Positions 49,380-63,605 of a stretch of DNA of 64,000 nt are shown here, piece by piece (within the stretch, counting starts at the first letter, position 1; every line of letters begins with the position of its first letter). Under the pieces are notes generated by a model. That model worked only from the letters and a program-made list of their open reading frames with translations. It was not told the origin of the DNA and searched no databases. Source of the DNA: Gordionus sp. m RMFG-2023 (lineage: Eukaryota; Nematomorpha; Gordioida; Chordodea; Parachordodidae); assembly GCF_954871325.1 (NCBI RefSeq), contig NC_088777.1, forward strand, positions 43,935,366-43,999,365, read 5' to 3'. A program made the position numbers and the translations under genes.

Positions 49380-51420
49380 TATAAATTGAAATTTAAGATT
49401 CTATGGGGCCTTTAGCCATTTCTTTTAATAGGTTTTCCCTCAATTCCTTAACATATTGAGTTTAAGGTTTTCCCAATTAGTAGGACCACCTTTCAATATA
49501 TGAGAAAGAGAACTAACCAATGCTTTCTCCCTATCAATGTTATTATTCATTATATTGAGATTTTTATCGATCGATCCCGACCTGGATAAAATATCGTGTA
49601 ATCAACTTTCTTTACCTCGCCGATAACACAATCTACATTAAAACTTCCCACTAATAATAACCAGGGGAGATAACCTTAATTCGCTATTATCTTTTCTGAA
49701 TAAATGGATTAAAGGTATATGATAGGTATAAATTATAAATTTTACTAAAACAGGTATAACATTATTAACTATATTTAACTCATTAATTTTAAAATCTATA
49801 ATTTGATCTTTATTAATTTCAACATTTATTTTGGAGCTAAAACACGGCTCTATCATTAATTTGTTGATTGTAGGGGATATGATTTTTATGGAATTTTTTC
49901 CTCGTTCAATAAATAAGTCTTTTCTATTTCCCGAAGTTTATTTCTAATACTATTCGCGGTTATTTTTCTTTCGGCATTATCTGCTGCTAATTCATTATGT
50001 ATGGTAAAAAGATACCAGTAATTGCGAGGACCCACATATTTTCTTCTTCAAGAGTGCAATAAGACCAATATTTATAACAATTTTCTTGGGACATAATGGA
50101 AACGTTAGCCTCAGTGTCCAGCTGTATTTTAATGCACATATGGTCAGTTCTTAAATTAATCTCAGGACAAGGACACTGTCCATCTCCTCTTTGAGTCATA
50201 AAATTGTATATGTTTTAATAAGCTGACTTATATTTATTCTATTTAAAATTCCAATTTATTAGAATCTAAAATCATGCCTAAATTCAACTTAGAATTTAGA
50301 GGCATTTTAATATCATCAATATGTTTCTTAACAATACGCATTGGTTATTTCTCCCATTTAAAATTCCTTTTGTTCAAATTATATGGACATTTAAAATTTT
50401 TCATTGTATCAACACGATAATAAAAATTTATATCTTAACTCTTTTTATTAGAGTTAACTTTTGGTTTACAATTATCATTAATCTGACAATTGTTTTTTTA
50501 TTCAATATTATCCATAGAATTTTTCACAACATGATATTTATCTAAAAATTTATTATTATAATTTAATGATCTCTCGAGATTTTTTATGACCATAACGGCA
50601 ATTATATAGTCAGTTTACTTATTTAATAATTTTTATGGCCACATGACCATTTTTATTAGTTTAAAGCAAATGCTAGAATAATTTTCATCGGATTTTAATA
50701 ATTCAAATTTGTTTGTGGAAATAATTTCTGAAATTTTCCCAACAGTTGAATCACATGTAGGGACTTTCTTAAAGGAACACCAAAGCAAAAATTTATATTC
50801 TTTCAAATACAAATTGTATCTTTATAACCTTTATATTCACATCGGATACAAATAATATTATCTGTAGGGATTTTAAGAATAGATTTAAACAATATAAAAA
50901 CAGATAATAAAAATTATAAACAGAAGACCATTAAAATATATAGAATAATATTATACATTATTCATTTAATTTACTTTAAAATTAAAATTGACACTGTTTC
51001 TGTCCTTTGAAAAACAATTTTTTTATTATCAATTTTCTACCACATATTTGACAGCTAGGTAGATTATTTATTATTCTATTTATATACATCCTTATAACCT
51101 TAATTCCTTTAACTCTTTTGAGATAACAACCGATTTTTACAAACATGGATGATCATATCACATTTAGTTCACCATTTTTGATTTCATTTTAAAATTACCT
51201 TTAAACTGCTTTCCAAATTCATTATTTTACTCAAGAAATTATATGAAACGGAACATTTATTAAACCCATTAGATATCTGTTCAAATGAATTACCATTTTT
51301 CATATGTTCTTTCAATTTATTTAACACAATATTTAACTCACAGTTAATATGATTTAAATTACCAAAAAAACATTTCCATTAAACACGCAGTTTTGTCCAG
51401 CACATCCGAATTTGCGTATG
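49380..51420 (-). mobile_element. LTR-retroelement fossil, protease region
   Basis: Minus-strand fragments of a retroelement polyprotein. A zinc-knuckle-like cysteine cluster lies near 50780-50850. A retropepsin-like segment lies at 49987-50199, with IQLDTEANVSIMSQE around the expected catalytic Asp. Further frames lie downstream at 49638-49856 and about 49400-49560. Order (nucleocapsid, protease, later pol) fits a Ty3-like or related element. No LTRs, reverse transcriptase or integrase are recognised. It is broken with many interruptions and appears old. It lies between units B and C. Confidence 0.6.
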
Positions 51421-51819
51421 TTTCAATTCATTTTGTTTAACAATTAATAAACATTAAAAAAAATTGCTTTTATTAAAAAGTTAAAGGAGATATATAATAT
51501 AAAAAACAAATAGGTTAAAACTATTGGTAATTATATAATAAAAACCATCAAAAATTTTTGTTTTACAAAAATTTATTAGTTGCACTGTAGTGTTTTATTT
51601 TAATTTTAAATGTTCATATAAAAATATTTTTTTTACCATTTGGTTTGGATAAATCACAACTGGGTTTAATTTATTTCCAAATACTATTAATTAAAATCAA
51701 AATATTAGCTTGTAAAAAAATATATCAAATTTGAATGTTCAGGGCGCTGTTAGATTATTTCTCAATCGTTAAGTTAAATTTTTTGGAAATTTTATAATTA
51801 TATCTTGTTAATGGAAAAA
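51421..51819. other. Spacer before unit C
   Basis: AT-rich DNA with no gene or element end seen. Similarity to the 5' flank of units A and B starts near 51820. Confidence 0.4.
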
Positions 51820-51887
51820 TATAAAATTCTAATTTTAGTAGAATATTTAATTCGATAAATAATTTTAATTCTGATAACTTATTTCAT

Positions 51888-54800
51888 ATGACTGTTTCTT
51901 ATTCAGCTGATTTTATAACTAGCGATTTTTCAGTATTTTTTCGAGTACTATGGAAGTAAATTTTTTTTTACAATCCATATATATTTTTAGCTTTATATTA
52001 TATTTGAATACATATTTTGATATAAAAATTTATTAAATGAATATTTTATTATTTGAATATATTTTTTCGACTATCTCCCCAAATTGAGAACCTCTACCCT
52101 AAATTGTAAAAGGCAACATGTGAATCTGTCTCATAATCAGCAATCCTTATTTCGCCCATCCTTTCCCTCTTTGTGCGAAATGTTTAATCCTAAAGCTAAA
52201 CAAAATATATCCATCATAAACGTCATAAATAGTTAAAGCCGATAGTGAATAAAATCGTGGCCAGTTCTTATCAAATGGAATGAAGACTGATAAAGAGAGT
52301 TATCTTATAATGGAAGAATGAAAACCGCCGAGTGTTACAAATACTAAAAAAATCTTACTATCTAGAAATTCTTAGTTTTAAAATTTTATTTCTGTTTAAT
52401 ATATTTAAAACATATAGTGCGTTAACTAAGACTTGTATAAATAATGGCATGAAACTAACCTATCCAATTTCCCTTTTCTAATTTTCAATGATTTTATAGG
52501 TTTTAAATATTAGAATTAATTACCTTAAATAATTTCAAATGGACCTATAGTTACAAAAATAAAAATTAATCTATAAATATTATTTAGCCTATGAAATTTG
52601 ATATCTGGTAATTAAAATTTATTGTTTATAGAATTATGTTCCTAAATTTTAAGAATATAATAAATTGAAATTATATAAACCGCTTTCTAAAGAGCTTAGA
52701 ATCGAAACAAGAATATAGCACCCTCGTATAAAAATATATGGAAACTTAAATCAGACATTTTAAAATTACCGGGAGGGGAGAAGGGGTAATTTATAGTTAA
52801 AATCCTTATAAATTATTTTTAATTAATTGCTTTAACAGGGTTGGAATTTAAGATATATAAAACCATATTTTAAAATTTTTAGGAATTGGCTGAAATTAAT
52901 TTACTTTAAAAATACCAGAGCCTCTTTAGTCCAGTTTCATAGTATAGGTTCATAAACTTGTTTATAACATGCGAAATTTACAATCGTTGCGTCCTCCAGA
53001 TTTTATTTAAAAATTTAAATTGGTTTTTTTTGATTTAAAAGAGAAATGGCAATTTGTTTTTTACATTAAAAAATAAATAGGTGGAGAGGTAGCTTGTACT
53101 CACTGATCTGGAAAAGTATGTTCTTTTTTATAGTAATATATGGGCTTTTATATGCTATTTTTGTGAATCTATTATCCCAAAACCAACAGAGGTAAATTTA
53201 TAATTTGTTTATATTTAAAATTAAAAATTTCATCTAACTTAGAAGCTGATTTATTTTTATTTCTATATATTATTTATAATCACATGGGTCAGATTTAATA
53301 GGTAATATTCAAATTTTATTAAAAATCAATTTATAATACCCTAAGCCATTTCTCTCAAACCTTTAATTAATCTATATTTTTCCTTAGATCCTACTCCTTG
53401 CTTTTATTTACCTATTTTTATATTAATTATATTTCATCATTCAAAACATATCATGTGAACATTCCTTGAGTTAGCTATTATCCGACAAAACTAAATATGC
53501 TAATAAAGAATATAATAACATTTTAGTTTAAATAAATGATTTATATAAATAAGTAAGAAAAATTTTGATTAAGCTCCAAAATATAAATAAAATTTGATTC
53601 GCAAACTTGAAATTTTTATCGAAAAAATGGAATAAGTTTTAATATAAACAAAACATATCCAGATAATTTTAGAAAATTTAAAATTTAACATAACTATATT
53701 ACAAGAGTTTTAAAACTTTTCCAATTTAATATTCAACATAGCCTCACCTGATATATATTTATTCGGTTACACAATAGAGTTTTTATGGAGGTAGCTGAAA
53801 AAGCAGAAAAATTATTAGATGTCGTTCCACTTGCGTTTATATTAGGATTTTACACGGATATTGTCTTGTATCGATGGTGGAAATATTACAGCAATATACC
53901 TTACCCCGATAGATTAGGTATTTTATCTACGATAACTAATATAATATTATATCTCGATTAAATAAAGCCTTTTTAATATCCACACATATCCATGGCACGG
54001 AAGAGAGACCAAGACTTATAAGGAGGACATTAATGAGATATATTAATTTGACATTTATAAACGTATTCAGAAATTTGGCGATTTCCACAAAAAAAAGATT
54101 TCCTACATTGGATCATTTAGTGGCCTCAGGTTTTAAAATCAATTTTCATAAATTTTTATATCCTGTTATCCATTTCAAATTTATAATAATGAAAGTAACT
54201 GTTCATAGATGGGTCTAGGTTTATCTTCACAATCAGATATCAGATGCAAGGCTTTAACTTAAATATATTTTTTCTTAAGTAGGGTAGGATTGAAAAAGGA
54301 ACTTATGAAATAACTTGATTTGTGTATTATAAAGCAGTAAAACATACGGAGCCAGAATTAACATTTATGATAAAAAATATAATGATAATTTAAATGATAG
54401 CACATTTTGATCTTTAAACTAAATTATGATAAATCGGTGAGTGATATCTGGATTATCTTTAAACATTGATATATCCCTTTTCTTATTATTTAAATTAATT
54501 TAATAAGTGTTTAGGTTCAATTATTTTATTTATATAATCTTTTCATTTAATCGAAAGTTAAAATAATTTCCTGGAATCCATAAAATCTCTATAAATATCG
54601 AATATTTTATAATTAACAGAATTATTTAGAGAATATTAATAACATTTATTTATTTATTGAACTTTCCCTTTGATACCCTCATTATTTACATCATTCCCAT
54701 AATTCTCAATTGTATAAAAAATTAATAATTATTATTTAATTTCTTTTTTACAACTAGGCCCAGGCAAGATTAGGATTAGTTTTTACATTTCGATTTTAAT

Positions 54801-57800
54801 TGTTATAAAAATGAACCTTATTTGTATAATTAGCTTATATATTTTCTCTTTGTAAATTTTGTTTTCTTCAAAAGTGTTTAAAATATACAAACCTCTAATA
54901 CAGGCATCTTAATTGAAAACGAAAAAAAGATATTGCAAACATTTGCTCCAGGAGACGTGTGGTGGACTACTTTAATATGGTCAATAGCATTAGTTAGTAA
55001 AGCGCGTTCCGAGGGTTACATAAGAGATCAATATAGCTCAACAGGGCTAATAAAAGTTTCTACATTCATAATATTACTAAATATAAATTATTTAGGAGCT
55101 AATGAAATTGAGAGGAAATTTAGGAAGATTAATGGGGCAGGATTGGATAAGCTTTCCATTAGTTTACACACAAGTATATAATTGAATATTATATATGTGC
55201 ATTTAAAAAATAGGTTCAAAATTTGCCTATTTTTCATAGCTAATATTAATCTAAAATATAATATATATTTTTATTGAATTAAGCCTAAACGCAATTATAT
55301 TGTCTTTTAGTCTTAAACTCAGTTCACAAATTAGTAGAGTTTAAATATAGTTATATAATTAGTGTAACTTAATTGTCTTTGAAAAAAAATATATCAAGTA
55401 TCTTCTAAAAAAATTAAAATTATTCACTCGCAATCGATTGTGCAAAATGTATCATATTGAAATAAAAAGATTATAACATTTTTTTGTAGATAATTGTGAT
55501 CTCACATTTTTTAGTTTATCCTAGTTGCTTCTAAACAAAAACTTTAACTATTGTAAATAGTCTTCGTTACAAAATTAATTATTAAATCATCTAGGTAAGT
55601 CTTAGTAAATGGAAAAAAATAAAATAATTTTTGTTATTGTGGATAAAGACCATAGTTGAAATTGTAAGTTTAAAATTTCAATTTACCAGTGTTTTTGTTT
55701 TTTATTTTCATCCTAGTGATTTAAAAGCCGGACCTTTTTTAAAAAAACGACCCGATTAAAGTTTTAGCCAAAATAATTCTATGTAAGCCTTGAGATTTGG
55801 CAAATATAGATCCAAACCTTTATGTTATCGACAAAAAAATCTCCTGGCTTACATAATATTATTTTGGCCAGAGTCTTAATAGGGTCATCTTTAAAAATCG
55901 ACGAATTGGACATTTTACATACCTAATGTATTCTCTCTTATCAATTAAACACGATACTATTAGAAATAATAATTTATTTTTAAATGTTTAAATATATATT
56001 GAAGTCAGGCCTATGAAATATTGATCTTCTTTTTATTTATGAGTTATCCTTTTTAAAATAGATTTTATAAATTGGCAAAGGAAATCGAATAATTGAACTT
56101 TCTGACGTTGTGTTAATTTTGTTCAAAAAATATTAATGTTTATTTCAATTATGAGGAGACCATTTCGAAATATTTAATAAATTAATACCTAAATAGGATT
56201 TAATATTTTAATATAATCCGTAAAACTCAAAATTTTTTTTCTTGAATTGCTCAGAAATAAAAAAAAAATAGTTCAAGCTCAAAATAATCTAAAATTCATA
56301 GATATTTTCTTCAAATCTTTAACGATTTTCGGACCGTTTCATATATATTACTGAGCGATTCATTATCCTTCTCGTTTTATAACTAAATAATTAGTATTTT
56401 TTCTTAAAAATTAAGTTATTTTCAGATGTAAGGAATAATTCTTAACATTCAGTATTTTTTCTGAGCCTTAAATATTTATTCTGAGAGTTTAATGATTACG
56501 TTTTATAAGCATTTCAGTTTTAATTTTGACCTATTAAATAGAATCCTTTTTTTTATATTATATTAAATCACGTACAAATTTTAATTTTTTTATAACTGAT
56601 CGAACAAAATATTTTAAATAGTATTTTATATATATAAAAGATTATAAGCTCATAAAAATAATAAAGCCTATTTTTTTTTATTTTAGTAATAATGATTCAA
56701 TAAAATTAATAAGGTGGTCGTTTTTATTGAGACGGTATAGTATACAGATGCAGAAATACGATAATTTTTATAATATCTTTACTGCTTTACAATGTAGTTT
56801 TAAAAATATATATTAAAAATTTATAAATGGGAGGCAGCTATTTACAAAATTTAAATCCATATTAATGCTAATTTATAGGTTGTGATGATGGGAGTTTATT
56901 CCTTTTGCATATTGTGTTTGTTTGGGAGACAGACATTTATGATACCAGGTGTTTCTGAAATGAATAATGACGATGATACTACAGTCATGATGACGCAAAA
57001 TATAATTGACTACAGTGCTCCTTTTCGAACATTATTGCATTTCACAATTTATATCGGCTGGCTTAAAGTATAAATAGCTTTATATATATTGAACAAAATT
57101 TTAATATTCTGGTGAATAATATTGTTTAATGTAAGACCACGATAGTGGTAAATATTCGTTTATAGTGAGCAAATATTTAATCTCTGAGTAAAATTACTAT
57201 AAAGTTAATGTGGTCGGCGGTATTATATAAACTCTGGCTTCTGAAATATTTCTGATATTCAATTTATTTTTACATAGTAATCTCGATCATATACAAAAGC
57301 CTATACACTAATAAACATGTTTCAATTAGCCAATTTTGTTTTTGAAGGAGGGGATGGGGTTAAGATAAAATTTTGACTAATAAAACTGTAAAAAAAAGGA
57401 TTCTAAACCATAATTCGAATTAATACTTTATTTTATTCTAATTCATATACGAAATACAATACATTTCAATAAAATACATCATTTATTAGCATTTATTTAT
57501 AATATTTTCCTTAGTAGTAATCAAAGCTAATAAATTAAATATTTCTGATCTATAAGTTTTGCGTGCAGAATTTAATTTCCACAATATCTTCAATCTAACG
57601 ATTAGAAAATCGTCTTTTCATGTATGATATGAATTTTTTATTCATAAATTTTACAATTATATTTTATTGCTTAAAATATGGAAAGATGCCGTTAGAAGAG
57701 GGTGACCATAATCTTTAAATAAATTAGGTCACAGAGATATCCGAAAGTCGAATCTACATTAAGCTAAAAAAAAGTATGAAGGTAGACCTTAAATGTGGTG

Positions 57801-60800
57801 TTAATATCATGAAATCTTTTTTAAAATATATCATATTTAAAAATTATATAATATATTTTATTTATTATTAGAATATAAATTGTATTGATTGAAAAATAAA
57901 AATATATTCCCGGTGTTTCGATATAAGGGTAATAATTTTCTAAAGACCTAAGAGATTAAAAAATTCTTTTTCTTTTTACACAATAATTACTAAAAACTAT
58001 TAGAAAGTTTAAAATATATTTAACGCGGGTACATTTTCATTCTTCGCCAAATCATTTTTGAATTCTGATATAAATAAAACGAAAATTACATTTGGATTCC
58101 ATAATAGTATGTGACAAATCCTCTAGAAAATGTAGGTTTGCTAAAATAGTAAAATCATATATCAATTTTGATTATATTACCATATATAGATGTTAGATGT
58201 TAATTTTCACAATAAATGTAAAAGTATTTAATATGCAAGGCATGAAAGATAATAATTAATTTTATTTAAATTAAAAATTATTGGATTCAACTTTGATTAA
58301 TTAAAAAAATTATTAGTAAAGTTTATTTATAATGTATAATTTAATTATAAAAATGGAAATATTTTTAAAATGATAAAATTAATCAATTTTTTAAATAAAC
58401 AAAAAATTAGGCAGCTGAAGTATGTTTAAATCCTATGGGCGAGGATGACGATGATTTTCCTATTAACTGGTTAATAGATAGAAATCTTTACGTAAATATA
58501 AATAAAAAAATTTCGTATTGTATTACTTTAGATATCTTATATCTTGATTGATGAAATGCACCAAGTATGCCCACCATTAGTGAAGGATAATTTCTGGGAT
58601 AAAGAACTACCTCAACTTCCATATAATCAGGCCACTAAAAAATTTAAAATTTTTAAGCCATTTGAAGGTTCTGCTGCAAAACTCATGTATAATTAATTTT
58701 ACTAGTTCAAACTAAATTATACCAATTATAGCATTAAATTAAAAGAATCAGCATTTTTATTTACTGATGTCATTCCAATAAAACATCATTTTAAAGTTCA
58801 TACTGATATTGAAAGTGAAAAAACGACGAAAAATAGGTATATATTATAAGAATATAGAAATTATTACACCTTTTTATGATTACTTATGGACTGATAACAT
58901 ATTAAATTTTAACTTTTAAAATCAGTTTAATTTTATTTTATTAGAGCTTGACCTAGCCCGAATTAATTTTAAAAAATTTATCGATCGGGTTTTTCTTGGA
59001 TCAAAATAAATTTTATCCGAACCACAAAATACCTCTTATATAAGTGGTCCGGGTTGGGAAATTATTTTTTGAGAAGGAAAATATGTAAAGTCCAATTATC
59101 AATTATAAGCATATTCAATTAGTAAGAACAATTCCCGCCGGCAGGAATTTTAAACCGGGTAGGGCTATCTATATATAAATGTGCATGAAATGCTTTTCAA
59201 TCATTTCCATTGTTTGGGAAAAGAGTTAAATGTCTATTATTTATTTAGGCTGTGCAATGTAAGAATGAGGGCGAAATACTTGAAGTCCAAATAGTATAGT
59301 TATTTTTACTTGCTATTTGAATTGACGAGTCTATTTTAAAATGTAGTAGCAAATTTGCATAAAAAATATCAAGTCATGATGATGATAAGGTTCAGCAACC
59401 GTAAAAACTCAAAAATTTGAAACATTTGCTTTACTTTAGGTTTTGAAGAGTCTTTATTTTGAATTTGATATACTCTTCGGTTAGATTCTAGAATAAATTT
59501 TATTTTAGCGAAAAAGATTATGATATGATCTTTATAACATTTTTACTATAGTTTACCTTTGATCGCAAATGATAATGAATCATAATCGATAGTGAACCAT
59601 AGATTGAGATGGATCATAAATTCTTATAAATATTTATGTAAATAGATTTAAAAAAAATTGCAACACATGTAAATTGATGGGAAATGAACTTACACACGGA
59701 TCCATAACTTTGAGTAAATACGGGATTTATGAACATTCTATTTCTCATTTTCTTTAAAAAAATGGAATGAAATATTTTTTTTATTAAAAATGGCAAATCT
59801 AAGAGACTGAATCCTCACTTCGGTCCCCTAAGCGTAAGCGAAAAAGATGGGTGATAAATAATTATGTTTTCTAAGACTGACATAATTACTCTCTCTCTTC
59901 AAGGTAAGAGAAAAAAATGGTATACATTCACTTCTGCATGGGAATTTCCGATCATACGTTTAATTTATAGATTATTATAAAAATATAATAAATCAATTCT
60001 AATCTATTAGCTTTTGTATACTGGATAGTTAGAAATCGAAAAATGATTATAACTAAAAAAAATTGAATTTAAACAAATTTGAGCTATCGACGAAAAACTA
60101 TTAATTTTTATTTAATGATGTTATATTTAATAGAAAACTATTTCTAAAAAAAAATGATAACAAATTTTAAATAATTCATATTATTTTTAATTTTTTTTTT
60201 CCGGTCATGGGTTACTTTATTTGAATATTTACTGATAAACTTTCTTTTTTAATTTTAATTTATTTATTGATCAAAGTATCGGAGATGATTTATTTCGATT
60301 CAAATTTCAATTTTATAATAGAGAGGCAAAAAAAATTCTCTCTCATAATTTAGTTTTGTGAAGAATAAGGAACAATTTTATATAATGGAATGAAATTATA
60401 TTTTTTTAAGTAAGCATATAGGAAATATTTCACAAATCTTTTAAAAGTTTGCTATCCACCTCGTTTATCGATAAGAGGGAACGTTTGATTATAATATCCA
60501 AATTGATAAGTTAATGATTATTATACAATGTGTATAATATGTTTAAATGTGGCTAATCTTGAAATTTGGTTTAAAAATCTAGAAATATTTTACGAAAGTT
60601 ATATTATTTATACTTTATAAAATATCGCATTCTTACACTTTTTTTAAGAGAAACCGTAAATGAACACGATATCTCGAAAATTCCGGATAAGGCTGAATCT
60701 GAAAAGGGTAATAGTTATATATATATATATAATATATTGGGATAGAAAAAACTTCTCCATTTTTTTTAAAAAATTTTTGAATAATTTATTATTGTTTTTT

Positions 60801-62638
60801 TAAAGCTTTGATTCCTATTTTTCACATTAAAAAATACAAATTTTTAGGCTTTTTTTTACATACTATAGTACTCAAGCCCATTTATTATCCAACTACCCTT
60901 TAATTTTTGAATCAAGTTATTATACATAAACATTTTATCAGATTATATTATTTATAATTTTAATCCTATAATTAAAATAATTTTATAGTTATTTTTCTTA
61001 ATTAAATAATCTCGGAATATTAAATTACAAAAATAGCCATTATAATGTTTGATATTTCTTTGCCCTTATTCCTATTTCTAAAGTTTACCTCACCACATTA
61101 AGTGATTATCTTAATTTTATCCTCCAAAAGCTGAAAAATTATATTAAATTCACAATTGATCAGAAATATAAAAAGCGAATAATTGATTGATGTGAATGAA
61201 CAATTCGAAGAGATATGTAAATCGTTAATAGAACCCAGATAAAAAATAAATAGTCATAATGTTACGCAGTTGAGAATAACCGTATTTATGTTTGCTTTAT
61301 TTACTATATTCATGTATGATTAGAATTTTATAATTTTTGAGGTTCAAAATCCAACTCTTCAGAATTCGCAATCTTCTGACTCTTTATAAGAAAACAAAAA
61401 AGGCAATGGACTTTAGCTAAAAGATGATTAGCAGCAAGTCAATATTAATGACGCGTTTTTTAATAAAATTTATATTGGTAATATTGAAAGGATGATTACC
61501 AAAGCAGGGTTGTTGAATTTGGGTTACTTACAACCCTTATAATATGAATATAAAATATTTAAATATGATATTATTTGAGGATAATCATAAGTATGTGGTA
61601 GCAAAATATGAGGCGAATCTTATAAATTGTATATGTAATTTAATCTGTGCTTGGTTTTCGACTGTCGAATTCATAGTAAAACATGTAATTAAGAAATATT
61701 ATCAAAAGATTCATAAATTTTGGGACGCATATTAAAATTGGCTTGGTTATTATAGTATATATCATTATATCAAAGGCATAGCCAATATTTTTCTAAGGGG
61801 GGAGGGGGGGGGGAGGGGAAATTAAAAAATTTCTGGGTTATTCATTAGTCTATATATAGTCATAAAATATTTTTACAAGATAGGTGGTTAATTTTAATAA
61901 AAAATATAAGCCTGGAACAAATATGAAATATATTTTTATTAGTTTATATAAAATATAATAAATACTTGTACATACATTAATATAAAAGCATAATAATAAT
62001 TTATTCTAAACAAGTATAGGAAATTTATTATAAAAAGTAAGTAGACCTATACTTGATATTCCTCCATTATATAGAATTGGTTACAAAATACTAGGTAAAA
62101 TTCCACTTTTACAGACATATTTGACAGTTAGAGAATATATTACAGTTAATATTTTAACAAATTTTACTAATCAATTCTCTTGATAATAAATATAGCAACG
62201 ATTTGCATTCAATTATTTAACGCCATCTATTTATTTTAAGTAAAATATATTAAAAATTAATCTTTATATTATTCATCCCACTTTAAAAGCTATTTTCTGA
62301 TGTCCTTATCAATGTTTTATAGTTTTCTGTAAAATATATAATTCGCTATATATATTTTTTATTTTAAATATTCAAAAATTTATACATAATTATTTTTAGT
62401 TTTATCCTAAAAAGCTTATTTTAGTCATATTTGGTTTGGGTTTAATATAAATGCCAATTATAATAATTTGGATCACTGATTATATTTTAATAATACAGAT
62501 ATTTATAAATTTGCATTTACACGAACATTATAACATAACTCATATTATTTAAAATTAGACAGGATATTAAATTTGGAGTCGAATTTAGCAGGCCAAGAAA
62601 AAGAAGTCCCAAAGACTCCTGAAAAATTACTCGAAGAT
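51888..62638 (+). CDS. Bestrophin copy C, exons 1-11 (3' end outside window)
   Basis: Exons: 51888-51955, 53081-53191, 53778-53917, 53968-54129, 54904-55055, 55096-55173, 56879-57067, 58411-58491, 58532-58686, 58732-58836, 62563-62638, giving 439 residues. Lengths and phases match copies A and B. Kept features: [13 protein letters not shown], neck [10 protein letters not shown] (V76, F80, F84), [33 protein letters not shown]. Changes include a more divergent first membrane segment ([10 protein letters not shown]) and the loop [15 protein letters not shown]. Introns 3, 5, 8 and 9 are 50, 40, 40 and 45 nt. The last exon, about 16-17 codons ending KTGSEKS in A and B, is not found before a hAT insertion in intron 11 and is expected beyond the window. 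Whether the gene still splices across that element cannot be judged here. Confidence 0.92.
55735..55905. mobile_element. Hairpin MITE in bestrophin C intron 6 (ancestral)
   Basis: ACGACCCGATTAAAG, then TTTTAGCCAAAATAATTC, with the inverted arm ATAATATTATTTTGGCC and a tail near 55880-55905. It sits at the same intron position as the copy in unit A, so it was inherited through the duplication. Confidence 0.6.
61780..62345. mobile_element. Insertion in bestrophin C intron 10, hAT-like left end
   Basis: Units B and C align around TTGGTTATTATAGTATA (B about 44808, C about 61739) and again at the phrase before TTTAGTTTTATCC. C has roughly 570 extra bases between. The extra part begins CAAAGGCATAGCCAATATTT and a G-rich run, like the ends at 48975 and 63081. 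The right end and target duplication are not clear. Confidence 0.45.
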
Positions 62639-63116
62639 GTAAATTATTATAATATTAATTATTTTTTATTTATTATGTAATATATTGGCCGTAGGCTTAG
62701 ATTTTCACTTGAGAGGAATAAGAGATTGTTTTTTTTAAAATAAAATATTAATTATATAAAAAAAATTAATTCAAGAAGTTAACATATTTTTAAATAAAAA
62801 ATTGATTGCTGGTAACATTACCAAAAAACCACTTTGAAAAAACATTCTATCTGGATATGGCCTAACAATAGTGTTTGAATGTAATTAAAATTTAGATATT
62901 ATTTTTAAAATTTATTTTTACAAGGAAAGATAGTGATCATAATTAATCAAATAACAAAAGATGTTTGGTGAACATGATCTAGAAACTGCTTAAGTTTACT
63001 ATTATTGCTGGCTAAAAGTGATAAAAATTACCTGTTGATAAAATAAATAAAAATGTAGTTGATACTTTTTTGCTTTTACACAGTAGCGTACGCAGGAATT
63101 TGGTGTGGGGGGGGGG

Positions 63117-63185
63117 GGGGGTAATTAAAAGGGGATAATTAAAAGGGGATAATTAAAAGGGGATAATTAAAAGGGGATAATTAAA
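63117..63185. repeat. 14-bp tandem repeat near hAT end
   Basis: Unit GGGGATAATTAAAA, four full copies preceded by a shortened one, immediately after the 15-base G run. Confidence 0.9.
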
Positions 63186-63605
63186 ATTTTTATAAATAAA
63201 ATTATTTTTATTTAAAAATATCAAGCATAAATTTATTAGGACTAATAACTATTTCTAATATACAAATTTAAATTAATATGAATTAAAAAAATTAAATATA
63301 TAAAACGATATATAAAAATAAATTTGATTTAAAAAATATTAAACGAATATAACCGGCGGCATATAAATACTTTAAATAAATCTGAATTATAAAATATTAA
63401 GTGGATATAACCAGGATATGATGACTATAAAATAAATAATCCATAATAGAAATTTAAATTTTTTTGAGCTTTTAAATTTATATATAAAGTATAAAAAATC
63501 TAAATGTTGGAAATATGAATAATTATATTTTTTATGTAAAAGAAAAATATATAAGACATTAAAAAATGATAGCACAAAAAATATTATAGAAACATTATAT
63601 TTTTA

